Shown here: positions 20,558-30,269 of the stretch, piece after piece
How positions within the stretch are numbered: the first letter of the stretch is position 1
How the letters are laid out: the number at the start of each line of letters is the position of its first letter
From: Hyphomicrobiaceae bacterium
Lineage (GTDB): Bacteria; Pseudomonadota; Alphaproteobacteria; Rhizobiales; Hyphomicrobiaceae
Assembly: GCA_002919265.1 (NCBI GenBank)
Contig: PKEY01000085.1
Location: 19,056-83,055, forward strand
Length of the DNA stretch: 64,000 nucleotides
Direction of reading: 5' to 3'
Translations under genes and position numbers: made by a program
Notes under the pieces: model-generated
Told to the model about the DNA's origin: nothing
The model's database searches: none
Seen by the model: the letters and a program-made list of their open reading frames with translations, nothing else

Positions 20558-21418
20558 ATGAGCAACCGTGATGCAAAACCAAAGAAGAGGGGCAATCACG
20601 TGTTCAGTAATGGAATGGCAATACCTCAGTTGTCCGCCATTTGTAGGCTGTTTTTCTGTATGACAGCCTCTGCGGCGTTCCTATTTACTGCCACAAATAC
20701 TCCGGTGTCCGCGTTTCCAAAGGTCAGTAATCCAACATCTGTTCCTGCAGAAGAGCAGAGCGATAACGACAAGCCGGAGACCGAAAACAATTCCGAGCAA
20801 GCCCAGTCGGACATCGACGCTTACCTGTACCGACTCATGATGGCCGAGTCCGCGGGCAAGCCTCATGCAAAGAACCCACGTTCCACCGCTTTGGGTCCCT
20901 ATCAGTTCATCAACTCGACCTTCATCGCGGTCGTTGACCGTCACTTCTCTGATGAAGTGGAAGGCATGACACGCTCGCAGATCCTGGCGCTCAGGACCGA
21001 CATGGAATTTTCACGCCGCGCCGCGATCGCGTTCAACAACGATAACGCGAAGTATCTTCGGGAACGTGGCGTGACGCCGACGTTCGCTCATCTGCGGCTG
21101 ACCCATCTCCTCGGGCCTGCGGCCGCCGTGAAGGTTCTGCGCGCGAAAGGCGACACGCAGTTGACGAAGCTGCTGCCGGGCCCCGTCATCCGTGCAAATC
21201 CGTTCATGAAGCGCATGACGGTTGCTCGTCTTGTGAGCTGGGCGGAACGGGAGGTTGGCGTCGGGGTGTGGACCACTCCGAGCGAGATCGCCAAGTCTGA
21301 CGAGACGGAGACGCCGGAAGCCACCGAGGTCAAGGCTGACGACGAAACCTCAATCCCGCTGCCTCAGCGGAAGAGCCGAGTTGCGCCTCTTCAGGAGGCG
21401 AGCAACCACACGCAATAA
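20558..21418 (+). CDS. Secreted lytic-transglycosylase-like protein
   Basis: AESAGKPHAKNPRSTALGPYQFINSTFI; hydrophobic N-terminal segment; start approximate. Confidence 0.7.
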   Translation: MSNRDAKPKKRGNHVFSNGMAIPQLSAICRLFFCMTASAAFLFTATNTPVSAFPKVSNPTSVPAEEQSDNDKPETENNSEQAQSDIDAYLYRLMMAESAGKPHAKNPRSTALGPYQFINSTFIAVVDRHFSDEVEGMTRSQILALRTDMEFSRRAAIAFNNDNAKYLRERGVTPTFAHLRLTHLLGPAAAVKVLRAKGDTQLTKLLPGPVIRANPFMKRMTVARLVSWAEREVGVGVWTTPSEIAKSDETETPEATEVKADDETSIPLPQRKSRVAPLQEASNHTQ

Positions 21419-21458
21419 AGCGAAAGCCAACTCCCCCCATAAAGGCGTGTGTCGGATT

Positions 21459-21492
21459 AAACGCCCTCCTCCGATCGCGAGGAGGGCGTTTT
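21459..21492. terminator. Bidirectional terminator between convergent genes
   Basis: 13-bp perfect stem AAACGCCCTCCTC/GAGGAGGGCGTTT with T/A tails. Confidence 0.88.
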
Positions 21493-21522
21493 CGTTTGAA
21501 AGCTACGGCGCCTGCCCCACTC

Positions 21523-22620
21523 TCAGGTCGCAAACCGGAAATGCATCACGTCGCCATCCTGAACGACGTAGTCCTTGCCTTCCAGTCGCATCTTGCCGGC
21601 ATCGCGCGCTCCTGCCTCGCCGCCATAGGCGATGAAATCGTCGTAGGCGATGGTCTCGGCGCGAATGAAGCCCTTCTCGAAATCGGAATGGATGACGCCA
21701 GCAGCCTTGGGCGCCTTGGTGCCGGCGGGCACGGTCCAGGCCCGCGCCTCCTTCGGTCCGACGGTGAAGAACGTGATGAGACCGAGCAACCGATAGCCCT
21801 CGCGGATCAGCCTGTTGAGCCCCGGCTCCTCAAGCCCAAGCTCCGCGAGATAGGCCTGCCGATCCTCGGGTGAAAGGCCGGCCAGCTCCGCCTCGATCTT
21901 CGCGGAGATGATCACACAACCCGCGCCTTCGGCCTTCGCGCGCTCCTCGACCTTGCGCGAATATTCGTTCCCAGTGGCTGCCGAAGCTTCGTCGACGTTG
22001 CAGACGTAGAGCACCGGCTTCGCCGTCAGGAGTTGAAGCTGCTTGAACAGCGGCTCCTCCTCGGGCGTCACCTCCGCGAGACGCGCAGGCTTGCCCTCGC
22101 GCAGAAGCGCCAGCGCCTTGTCGATGACCGCGAGCTGGACCTTGGCCTCCTTCTCCCCGGACTTGGCCTTCTTCTCCAGCGGAACGCGGCGGCGCTCGAG
22201 GCTTTCGAGGTCCGCCAGCATCAGCTCCGTCTCGACCACCTCGGCATCGCCCAGCGGATCAATGCGGCCTTCGACGTGGGTGATGTCAGGGTCTTCGAAG
22301 CAGCGCAGCACATAGGCAACGGCATCAACCTCCCGGATATGGGCCAGGAACTGGTTGCCCAGCCCCTCCCCTTTCGAGGCGCCGCGGACAAGACCGGCGA
22401 TGTCCACGAAGGTAAGCCGCGTCGGAATGATCTGCGCGCTCTTTGCGATCGACGCCAGCTTGTCCAGCCGCGGGTCCGGCACGCCGACTTCGCCTACGTT
22501 CGGCTCGATGGTGCAGAACGGGTAGTTGGCCGCTTCCGCAGCCGCGGTTTGAGTCAGCGCATTGAAGAGAGTGGACTTGCCGACATTCGGCAGGCCCACG
22601 ATACCGCATTTGAAGCCCAT
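21523..22620 (-). CDS. ychF: Redox-regulated ATPase YchF
   Basis: MGFKCGIVGLPNVGKSTLFNALTQTAAAEAANYPFCTIEPNVG. Confidence 0.97.
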   Translation of the reverse strand: MGFKCGIVGLPNVGKSTLFNALTQTAAAEAANYPFCTIEPNVGEVGVPDPRLDKLASIAKSAQIIPTRLTFVDIAGLVRGASKGEGLGNQFLAHIREVDAVAYVLRCFEDPDITHVEGRIDPLGDAEVVETELMLADLESLERRRVPLEKKAKSGEKEAKVQLAVIDKALALLREGKPARLAEVTPEEEPLFKQLQLLTAKPVLYVCNVDEASAATGNEYSRKVEERAKAEGAGCVIISAKIEAELAGLSPEDRQAYLAELGLEEPGLNRLIREGYRLLGLITFFTVGPKEARAWTVPAGTKAPKAAGVIHSDFEKGFIRAETIAYDDFIAYGGEAGARDAGKMRLEGKDYVVQDGDVMHFRFAT

Positions 22621-22841
22621 GAACTCCGATCCTGTCCGGGAAAGCCCGCCCGGCGAACCCGGTCAGGCCCTGAGCATCTAAGCCGTGACGGAGATATTGA
22701 AAACCCCTCCCGGTGCCGCATGAGCTTTGAGTGAGGGCGGGATCAGATGGCGGCAAAGCTCCCTATTCTCAGATACAGGCCTACCTGATACTGAAAATTG
22801 AAAGCAAATCCATCCGCGCTCCTGATCGGAACGGTACGCCC

Positions 22842-23456
22842 ATGGATCTCAGCTCGCTTGTCATCTTTGCGGGTGCGCTGCTCGTCGCGGCCGCCTCTCC
22901 AGGACCGGGTGTGGCCGCCATTACGGCGCGCGTCTTGGGTCGCGGGATGCAAGGGGCGTTTGCCTTCACGGCGGGTCTTGCGACCGCCGATGTTGTCTGG
23001 CTCACGGTTGCTGCGCTCGGGATATCGGCCATCGCGCAGACGTTCACAACCGTCTTTCTGGTGATCAAATACGCAGGCGCGGCCTACCTGCTCTATCTCG
23101 CCTGGCGGATGTGGACCGCGCCAGCCGTCGTCCACGATCTCTCCGCCAAGCAGCCGGATGAAAAGCCACTGCGGCTCTATCTTGCCGGGCTGGCCGTGAA
23201 TATGGGCAACCCCAAAGCCGCGCTGTTCTACATTGCGTTGCTGCCGACCATTATCGAGACGGCCACCATCGGATGGCTCGGCTGGCTGGAGCTGACGATC
23301 GTCACGCTGGCGGTGCTGGCCCTCGTTTTCGGCAGCTACATTCTGCTGGCAGCACACACGCGCGCCTTGTTCACCACGCCGCGGGCGATACGCCTGGTCA
23401 ACCGCGGCAGCGGAATCCTCATGGCCTCGGCCGCCGCTGCCGTCGCCAGCCGCTGA
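22842..23456 (+). CDS. LysE-family amino-acid exporter
   Basis: SPGPGVAAITARVLGRG; multi-TM; GNPKAALFYIALLP. Confidence 0.9.
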   Translation: MDLSSLVIFAGALLVAAASPGPGVAAITARVLGRGMQGAFAFTAGLATADVVWLTVAALGISAIAQTFTTVFLVIKYAGAAYLLYLAWRMWTAPAVVHDLSAKQPDEKPLRLYLAGLAVNMGNPKAALFYIALLPTIIETATIGWLGWLELTIVTLAVLALVFGSYILLAAHTRALFTTPRAIRLVNRGSGILMASAAAAVASR

Positions 23457-23719
23457 GCCGTTAGTCCTTCAAGATGGACGAAGGCGGCTAGTGAAGCATG
23501 AGGGGCAAAACAAGTGACAAACACGTGCTGGCGATCAGCACCTTGATAGGCAATGAGTGCTCAATTCGGGCAACCTCTTTCACCGAAACGAGCGCAGCAG
23601 ATTGTGCTTTGGTTCAGCTCAGAGCGTTGATCGGCAGCAACCCTCGATCAGCCCTTCGGGCTTCTGGAGCACCAACCAACAAGGCCTTACTGCAAAGTTG
23701 CGTAGTGTTCTCAGGGTCT

Positions 23720-25114
23720 TTAGAGCAGGTGAACACGAAGCGGCATTCCCCCTTTGGGCCTGAGTGTGACGCGGCTCAGCGGCTCCGGCACGTAGCGACC
23801 GTCCCATTCAAAGCTGGCGCTACGGACTAATGTGGCGAGAATGGCCGTCGCCTCGGCCATGGCGAATGACATGCCGATGCAGATCCGCGGACCAGCGCCG
23901 AACGGCATGAATTGCGTGCGCCAGTAGCGGGCTTCGCGCTCGGGCAGGAATCGATCCGGATCGAAGCGGTCCGGGTCCTCCCAGAGGCGCTTGTGTCGAT
24001 GAATCGCGAACACGGGCATCACCACGTTGGTCCCTGGCCTCAGCGCACGACCGCCAAGCGTCGTGGCGTTGGCAGCCATTCGCGAGAGGACCGGCGCCGG
24101 CGGGTAAAGGCGCATCGTCTCTTTCAGCACTCGCTGGGTCGTTGGCAGCTGATCGATGTGCGCGCTTTCGATGGGCGCGTTGCCCGCCACAGCAATCACT
24201 TCATCCCGAATGCGCTGCTGCCATTCCGGCGCGCGTGCCAAGAGATAGAGGCACCATGTGAGAGCCTTGGCCGTCGTCTCGTGTCCGGCTTCGAGTAACG
24301 TCAACAGATTGTCGACCAGATTTTCGTCGCTCATCGGCGCGCCGGTTTCGGGATCGCGCGCTGCCAGCAAACGGCCGAGCAAATCAGCCTCTCCCGCCTC
24401 CAATGAACGATTACGCCGTTTGTCGATGAGCTCCTGTACAGCCGTTCTGAGGCGGCGAGCGGCGTTTCGCATCTGCCTCGTCCCTGGGTGAGGAAGCCAC
24501 GTCGGCAGCCTCAATAGGGCGTATGCAATTTCCCAGGAGATGCGCTCGAGGAAGTCTCCTCCAGCCTGGCGGATGATATCCGCCTCCACCGCCTCGCCAC
24601 CGGCCAGCATCGTGCGCGAAATGACAGTAAACGTTGTTTCCGTCATGGCGCGATCAATGTGCTGAATGCTGCCGGGCGGATCGGCACGCCACCGGTCCAG
24701 CAATTCCTCGGCCGCGCGGCTCATGGTCGGGACATAACGCAGGATTTCGGCGTGGCGAAAAAGGGGTGCCATAATACGCCGCTGCCACCGCCAGTGCTGC
24801 CCACCTGAAGTCAGAATGCCGTTGCCCAGCGTTTGCGCGAAGATCCGTTTCTCAACGGGAGTCTTTGGAAACTCCTCGTGCCGGGTCAGCAGCACCTCTT
24901 CGACAAGTCTTGGCGCGGTGACCCAAACGATCGTGCTCCGCCGCGTTTCGTAAACGACAAGCGGCTCCTCATAGACCTGCCGCGGCAGGCTCGATAGCGG
25001 ATTGCGAACGAAGTTCAGGAGAAACCGATGAAGCGGCAGGAGATCGGGCGCGGGTGTCACGGTCGGGGGATAGAGAGCAGGCAGAGCCGCGCTCGAATTT
25101 TCGGCGGTGGCCAT
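23720..25114 (-). CDS. Cytochrome P450
   Basis: AGHETTAKAL (I helix), ETMR (ExxR), FMPFGAGPRICIGMSFAMAEA haem loop. Confidence 0.95.
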   Translation of the reverse strand: MATAENSSAALPALYPPTVTPAPDLLPLHRFLLNFVRNPLSSLPRQVYEEPLVVYETRRSTIVWVTAPRLVEEVLLTRHEEFPKTPVEKRIFAQTLGNGILTSGGQHWRWQRRIMAPLFRHAEILRYVPTMSRAAEELLDRWRADPPGSIQHIDRAMTETTFTVISRTMLAGGEAVEADIIRQAGGDFLERISWEIAYALLRLPTWLPHPGTRQMRNAARRLRTAVQELIDKRRNRSLEAGEADLLGRLLAARDPETGAPMSDENLVDNLLTLLEAGHETTAKALTWCLYLLARAPEWQQRIRDEVIAVAGNAPIESAHIDQLPTTQRVLKETMRLYPPAPVLSRMAANATTLGGRALRPGTNVVMPVFAIHRHKRLWEDPDRFDPDRFLPEREARYWRTQFMPFGAGPRICIGMSFAMAEATAILATLVRSASFEWDGRYVPEPLSRVTLRPKGGMPLRVHLL

Positions 25115-25291
25115 GCAATCGCCTCGCGGGGAGAACTGGTCGCCCAATGATAGCGGCGGGCATTTGCCGAAGCCTACCCGGCCTGACGCCGCAACCGTCT
25201 GCTACCATTCATCGGCCTGATGAGTAGTTCCGCCAGTGACAGCTGCTTGCAGCGAGCGTCGCGCTGCGCTGATCTCCCCGCGAGGCCGCAA

Positions 25292-25468
25292 CTACCCGGC
25301 CTTCGCGGTTGCGGCTGCGGCTGCCGCACGCGCCTTCCCGGCCAGCTTCTTGAGGCGCTTTCTCACGCCGCTTGTGTTCCCTTGGATGCGCGTGACCTTT
25401 GCTCTTGGAACGACGCGTTTCGCCGTCCTCTTGCGGATCAAGGCTTTTCGTAACGATCTTTCAGACAT
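25292..25468 (-). CDS. 58-aa highly basic protein MSERSLRKALIRKRTAKRVVPRAKVTRIQGNTSGVRKRLKKLAGKARAAAAATAKAG, function unknown
   Basis: Hand translation; GAGGAGGAAG Shine-Dalgarno upstream of ATG; below the 60-aa cutoff apparently used for the ORF track. Confidence 0.72.
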   Translation of the reverse strand: MSERSLRKALIRKRTAKRVVPRAKVTRIQGNTSGVRKRLKKLAGKARAAAAAATAKAG

Positions 25469-25574
25469 GCAGCTTCCTCCTCAGTGGCTGGTTGGATTTA
25501 TTTAGGCTCAGTCTATCGCCGAGCTGGAAAGTCTGAAATCTTTACGGCTGGCAGCAATCGCGCGTCACGAGCTG

Positions 25575-26105
25575 CTAGTTAAATACAAAAGTAATGCCAT
25601 ATCCTGGCGCAAGAAAGGCGCCGGCCCAGATAAGGCAAGAAAGAGCACTGGACGGAAAAAAGAGTGTCCACGGCATGCTCAGCATTCCGGCAACAACCGG
25701 AATGAATGGGCGCAGCCCACCAATGAATTTCCCCACGATGATGCCGAGAACGCCCCAGCGCTCGCAGATGGCCTGCCCTTTCGGAATAAAGTCCGGGAAT
25801 TTACGAAGTGGCCAGACCTTTGTCGCGTCATCCTTGAAATAGCGCCCTAAGCCATAGGAGACACAATCGCCAACCCACGCACCAGCAGAGCCCGCAATCC
25901 AGATGGGCCAAAATTCCCCGCCGGCCGCGCTGTGAATGGCGCCAATCCCAAGAAACAAAACGCTGGAAGGGACGAAAAGAGAAACGAGAGCGATACTTTC
26001 GGCAAAGCCCAGAAAGAACACCAAAAGCCCAATAAGCTGATCGTTGTCCCTGGCAAGTGACAACAAATATTCCGTCCAGCCACTAACCGAAAACAGCGTC
26101 AGCAC
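25575..26105 (-). CDS. DedA family membrane protein
   Basis: GFAESIALVSLFVPSSVLFLGIGAI, GRYFKDDATKVWPLRKFPDFIPKGQ, GKFIGGLRPFIPVVAGM. Confidence 0.92.
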   Translation of the reverse strand: MLTLFSVSGWTEYLLSLARDNDQLIGLLVFFLGFAESIALVSLFVPSSVLFLGIGAIHSAAGGEFWPIWIAGSAGAWVGDCVSYGLGRYFKDDATKVWPLRKFPDFIPKGQAICERWGVLGIIVGKFIGGLRPFIPVVAGMLSMPWTLFFPSSALSCLIWAGAFLAPGYGITFVFN

Positions 26106-26203
26106 GAGGTGGGTAGCCGTCTATTGGAGTTTCCTTCGCGGTTCAACGAGTGGAAAACCCGATTGTTGCAGGCTCAGGCCTTTTGTTAGTGAACAGCCTG
26201 GCT

Positions 26204-26728
26204 TTAGGTGCCGAAGTACCATTTTGCGCCGAAAGTCGTCGGTGCCAGTACGCCGGCAGCCCAAAGGAATGCTGAGCTGACATTGGCGATCTGGAACGGC
26301 AACTGGCGCATGGCGTACATCCCGGCTACGACCGGAATCACAGCGCGCACCGGTCCGAAGAAGTGCCCAAGAAAGACGCCAAATACGCCGTATCTGTCGA
26401 AAAAGCGCTGCCCTTTCGGGATCATCTGAGGATAGCGGGTGAAGGGCCAGATCTTATGTATGGAGTCCTTGAAATAAAGCCCGACCCAATAGGAGATGGC
26501 ATAGCCAAGGGTGCCACCCAGCCCAGCGGCGACCCAAACCTGCCAGAAATTGATCCCGCTGGCGCCGAGCAGACCACCGATCGCGACGAGGAATACAGTC
26601 GAAGGCACCAGCAGCGAGAGAAAGGCAAGGCTTTCCGCGAATGCCAGCAGAAAGACGATCGGGATAGCCCAAACCTCGTTGGCGCGTATGAATGCGATCG
26701 TTGGCTCGACGTACTGTGTGAGATCCAT
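26204..26728 (-). CDS. DedA family membrane protein (paralogue)
   Basis: AFAESLAFLSLLVPSTVFLVAIGGL, GHFFGPVRAVIPVVAGM. Confidence 0.92.
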   Translation of the reverse strand: MDLTQYVEPTIAFIRANEVWAIPIVFLLAFAESLAFLSLLVPSTVFLVAIGGLLGASGINFWQVWVAAGLGGTLGYAISYWVGLYFKDSIHKIWPFTRYPQMIPKGQRFFDRYGVFGVFLGHFFGPVRAVIPVVAGMYAMRQLPFQIANVSSAFLWAAGVLAPTTFGAKWYFGT

Positions 26729-26818
26729 CGTTTTGGTGCCTTGTTCCGTCCCTCCCAACCTGCGCTGAGCTAGGTTCCTTTCTCGCCTGGCGCAAGTGTT
26801 CTGGAACGAAGCACCATC

Positions 26819-28642
26819 TTAGGCCGTCGGCAAGCGATCACACCAGAACCGGTACATTGCCTCGAAGACCTGTGGTCTTGATTTCTCAAAACTCTGCCAG
26901 TCTGCGAGCGCCCCCGGCCACTTGCTGTCCGGAAATTCTTTCGCAAAGGCCGCGATCACCAATGGGTCGAGCGTGAAACCGCGGAACGCCAATCCGTTTT
27001 CATTGAGGAAACGCTCAATCTCTTCGAGCGTCACGTGCTGTTCGGCAGCATGAAGAGCGAGGTCACGAAACTCGTGTAGCGTGTAGAAATCACGCGACGT
27101 CACCAGCTCCGCTCCGGGTTGCCCAGCCGCACGGTTGAGAAGTTGTGCGCGCCATGCTCGGGCCGTGCGGTCATCACAATCTGGCCCCGGATAATCCGGC
27201 GATTGCCAAAGCTCACGAATGTTGGCGCGAGCCGTCGCACTGTAGAGGCCGATGTACATGAGCCCGCCAGGTTTGAGCCGTGAAAGCAGCTTGCGCCAGC
27301 CAGCCCACGGATCGGCCATGTGATGCAGCACACCGACGCACTCGATGATATCGAACTGGCGGTCGAGACGGTCCATGTCGAGAATGTCGGCGATCATGAA
27401 CTCGACATTGCTGGCGCCGAGTTTCTTGGCGGCTGCCTGCGCATAGCCGAGGCTCGCTGCCGACAGGTCAGTGGCCAACACTCGAGCCTGCCGGCCGTAG
27501 GCATATGCCGATTGCAGTGCCTGCTTGCCCGTGCCGGCCCCCGCGATCAGCACGTCGAACGGTCCGTCCATGAAGGCCAGCCGCGACGGCTCGAAAAAGC
27601 GCTCGAGGGTGGCTTTCAGCGAACCCGGCCTTGAGATGTAGAGGCTTCTCCAACGTGGGTAAGGGCTTGCCTCATACTGCTGGGCGACGCGCTTCGATGT
27701 CTCGTCGCCTAACGGCGCAAGCCTCGGGATGCTCGCGGCGGCTTGCTGCTCCTCGTACCTTCGTTCGAGATATTGCTGCACCGCCTCTCGTACCGGCTTC
27801 GGGCGAATGTTGGCGCACGTGCTCGCTTCTTGCGGCGGCAGGATCGTCTCGACAGGACGGTAAAGCCCCCAAAGCACCAGCCGCCGGGCCATCTCAAGAT
27901 CGCCGGCCAGCAGCGCGGTCTTGTCGACTTCCAGCTGATCAATGGCAGCGATCTCGGCGTCAGTTTCGGCCCAGACGTGATCGTTGTTCCAGACCTGCGC
28001 GAGCATGGCGAGCGTGAAGCCATAGAGCGCTCGGTCCTCGAAGCGCCCGGCCGGCACTTCCAGCAAAAGAACGCGCCGCAACGCCGTCAGCAGCCGCTCT
28101 ACGCCTGCATCCATGACAACGCCGGTCTGCAATGCGGTGAGCAGCAGGTCGGACTTCAGGGCTTCAGAAGTTCGATGGAGTATAAGCTTGCGCGCAGCTT
28201 CCTCACCCTCTCCCTTTTGTGCAGCCTCAATGGCGGTGGCGAGTTCGGGCGAAGTGGCGATGACGTACTTGAGCGCCACCTCGGTAATCGGCTGCAAATC
28301 GACCCCCGGGGATGCGAGAGCAGCCTTGAGGCCGTATGGCTCCAACCGGCTCGCATCCGGGATGCTGAAGCGGCCAAGGAGACGTGCCAGACGCCGCGCC
28401 GCCTCTTCATGTTGCGGCTTCAACCGCAGGGCGTGGGTTAAGTGAACGATGGCATCCTCGATTTCGCCTAGCGCCGCCAGCACCGCCGCGAAATCGAAAT
28501 GAATGTCCGCATTCTTACGTTCATGGCGCAGCGCTTCGGCATAGGCGACCCGCGCGCCTTTGAAATCGCCGGATTGGAACGCCCGTGTCGCCAGCGCGAG
28601 CCAGTCCTGCTTGGACAGGGGCCTGCGAGTTAAAGCTGCCAT
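26819..28642 (-). CDS. TPR-containing class I SAM-dependent methyltransferase
   Basis: N-terminal TPR-like repeats; DVLIAGAGTGKQALQSA, DIIECVGVLHHMADPWAGWRKLLSRLKPGGLMYIGLYS. Confidence 0.88.
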   Translation of the reverse strand: MAALTRRPLSKQDWLALATRAFQSGDFKGARVAYAEALRHERKNADIHFDFAAVLAALGEIEDAIVHLTHALRLKPQHEEAARRLARLLGRFSIPDASRLEPYGLKAALASPGVDLQPITEVALKYVIATSPELATAIEAAQKGEGEEAARKLILHRTSEALKSDLLLTALQTGVVMDAGVERLLTALRRVLLLEVPAGRFEDRALYGFTLAMLAQVWNNDHVWAETDAEIAAIDQLEVDKTALLAGDLEMARRLVLWGLYRPVETILPPQEASTCANIRPKPVREAVQQYLERRYEEQQAAASIPRLAPLGDETSKRVAQQYEASPYPRWRSLYISRPGSLKATLERFFEPSRLAFMDGPFDVLIAGAGTGKQALQSAYAYGRQARVLATDLSAASLGYAQAAAKKLGASNVEFMIADILDMDRLDRQFDIIECVGVLHHMADPWAGWRKLLSRLKPGGLMYIGLYSATARANIRELWQSPDYPGPDCDDRTARAWRAQLLNRAAGQPGAELVTSRDFYTLHEFRDLALHAAEQHVTLEEIERFLNENGLAFRGFTLDPLVIAAFAKEFPDSKWPGALADWQSFEKSRPQVFEAMYRFWCDRLPTA

Positions 28643-28662
28643 GCCGCTACTTCCTGAAATGG

Positions 28663-29115
28663 CTATGCTGACGCCCTGCAACGCCGTCTCATTTCTGCGG
28701 CGAGCTCGCGCGAAACCTCGGCGCTCAGCATCACACCTCGCGAAACCTGAGCTGGCGTCAAGTTGGCCGCCTGCGGACCGCGAAGAACAATCGGCGCGTT
28801 GTCGGCCTCTCGGCGCGCGAGGGCCAGCTCGTCACAGGTAAGCTCCGCCTTGCGCGATTTGAACGCGAAGAGCCGCACGCCCGACGCGTAGGCCTCTGGC
28901 GTCGGCTGCTCCCGAATCCATGCCCGGCTCTTGTCGGCCATCATCGCATTGAGCGCCTGGCGGCGTTGCTCGATGCAGTGGCTGGAGTCATCCACGCACT
29001 GCATTCCGGCATGCGGCGCGGAGTCAAGACCAGCACTGCAGGCGCCGACGACCACCGCCCCAAGAAGACCGGCCATTAGGGGGAGCACGCGCCCGGCGGC
29101 TCGCACACGGATCAT
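28663..29115 (-). CDS. Putative lipoprotein, function unknown
   Basis: MIRVRAAGRVLPLMAGLLGAVVVGACSAG lipobox. Confidence 0.7.
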   Translation of the reverse strand: MIRVRAAGRVLPLMAGLLGAVVVGACSAGLDSAPHAGMQCVDDSSHCIEQRRQALNAMMADKSRAWIREQPTPEAYASGVRLFAFKSRKAELTCDELALARREADNAPIVLRGPQAANLTPAQVSRGVMLSAEVSRELAAEMRRRCRASA

Positions 29116-29272
29116 GTTTCGCCCCTTGTGAAGATCCCGCCAAGCCCATAGAAGGCGGGGATGGCGGCGATGTGGCGTGACGTTTTCGCCATCGATACAG
29201 GATCGCCCGCCCGACGCAAGCATCGAAGGCGCCTTATTCAGCGCAAACGATTAAGCACGAGGAAACAGGCTC

Positions 29273-30244
29273 ATGGTCCACGCAATCCGCATCCACGAAC
29301 ATGGCGGCCCCGAGGTCATGAAGTGGGAGGAGATCGAGGTGGGTGAGCCCGGCGAGGGCCAGGTGCGCATCAAGCACCACGCTGTCGGGCTGAACTACAT
29401 CGACACCTACCATCGGTCAGGGCTTTACAAGATCAGCTTGCCTGCCGTGATCGGCACGGAAGGCGCCGGCGAAGTCACGGCAGTCGGGCCAGGCGTCACG
29501 GAGTTCAAGGTTGGCGATCGCGTCGCTTACGCGAGCCCCATTGGCGCGTACGCGGAGGAACGGCTGATCCCCGCCGACCGGCTGGTGAAAATTCCGGACA
29601 ACATCGACTATCAAACTGCGGCGGCAATGATGCTGCAGGGCATGACCGTCCGCTATCTGCTCAAGGAGACGTACAAGGTCGGCCCCGGCACCACCATGCT
29701 GCTGCACGCTGCGGCTGGCGGTATTGGTCTGATCGCCTGCCAGTGGGCGAAGCACCTGGGCGCCACCATCATCGGTACTGCCGGTTCGGATGAGAAGTGC
29801 AAGCTTGCCCTGGAGCATGGCGCCACGCACATCATCAACTACCGGAAGGAAGACTTCGTCGCCCGCACCAAGGAGCTCACGAATGGGCAGGGCGTAGACG
29901 TCGTCTACGACTCCGTCGGCAAGGATACCTTCCCTGGCTCGCTCGATTGCCTGAAGCCGCGCGGTCTGTGGGTGAGCTTTGGCAACGCTTCTGGCCCCGT
30001 GCCGCCGTTCGACATTCTGATGCTCTCGGCCAAGGGCTCTCTCTTCGCGACCCGGCCAACCCTGCAGACGTACACAGCCAAGCGCGAGGATCTGGTTGCC
30101 ACCGCCAATGACCTCTTCGACGTGGTGGGCCGCGGCATCGTGAAGATCAAGGTCAACCAGACCTATCCGCTGAAGGAGGCCGTGCAGGCGCATCTCGACC
30201 TGGAGGGACGCAAGACGACAGGCTCCACCGTCCTCCTGCCCTGA
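29273..30244 (+). CDS. Quinone oxidoreductase (NADPH, zeta-crystallin-like MDR)
   Basis: GLNYIDTYHRSGLY, GTEGAGEVTAVGPGV, LLHAAAGGIGLIACQWAKHLGA. Confidence 0.93.
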   Translation: MVHAIRIHEHGGPEVMKWEEIEVGEPGEGQVRIKHHAVGLNYIDTYHRSGLYKISLPAVIGTEGAGEVTAVGPGVTEFKVGDRVAYASPIGAYAEERLIPADRLVKIPDNIDYQTAAAMMLQGMTVRYLLKETYKVGPGTTMLLHAAAGGIGLIACQWAKHLGATIIGTAGSDEKCKLALEHGATHIINYRKEDFVARTKELTNGQGVDVVYDSVGKDTFPGSLDCLKPRGLWVSFGNASGPVPPFDILMLSAKGSLFATRPTLQTYTAKREDLVATANDLFDVVGRGIVKIKVNQTYPLKEAVQAHLDLEGRKTTGSTVLLP

Positions 30245-30269
30245 CCAGCTTTTTCAGAAGGATTGAACC

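Noticed and set aside
23457-23719. Short ORF 23498-23830 and small GCCC-TTC-GGGC hairpin
   Set aside because: ORF runs antisense into the P450 gene; hairpin only 5 bp
25300-25335. GC-rich gctgcgg/gctgccg short repeat
   Set aside because: Explained as the alanine-rich tail of the 58-aa basic protein
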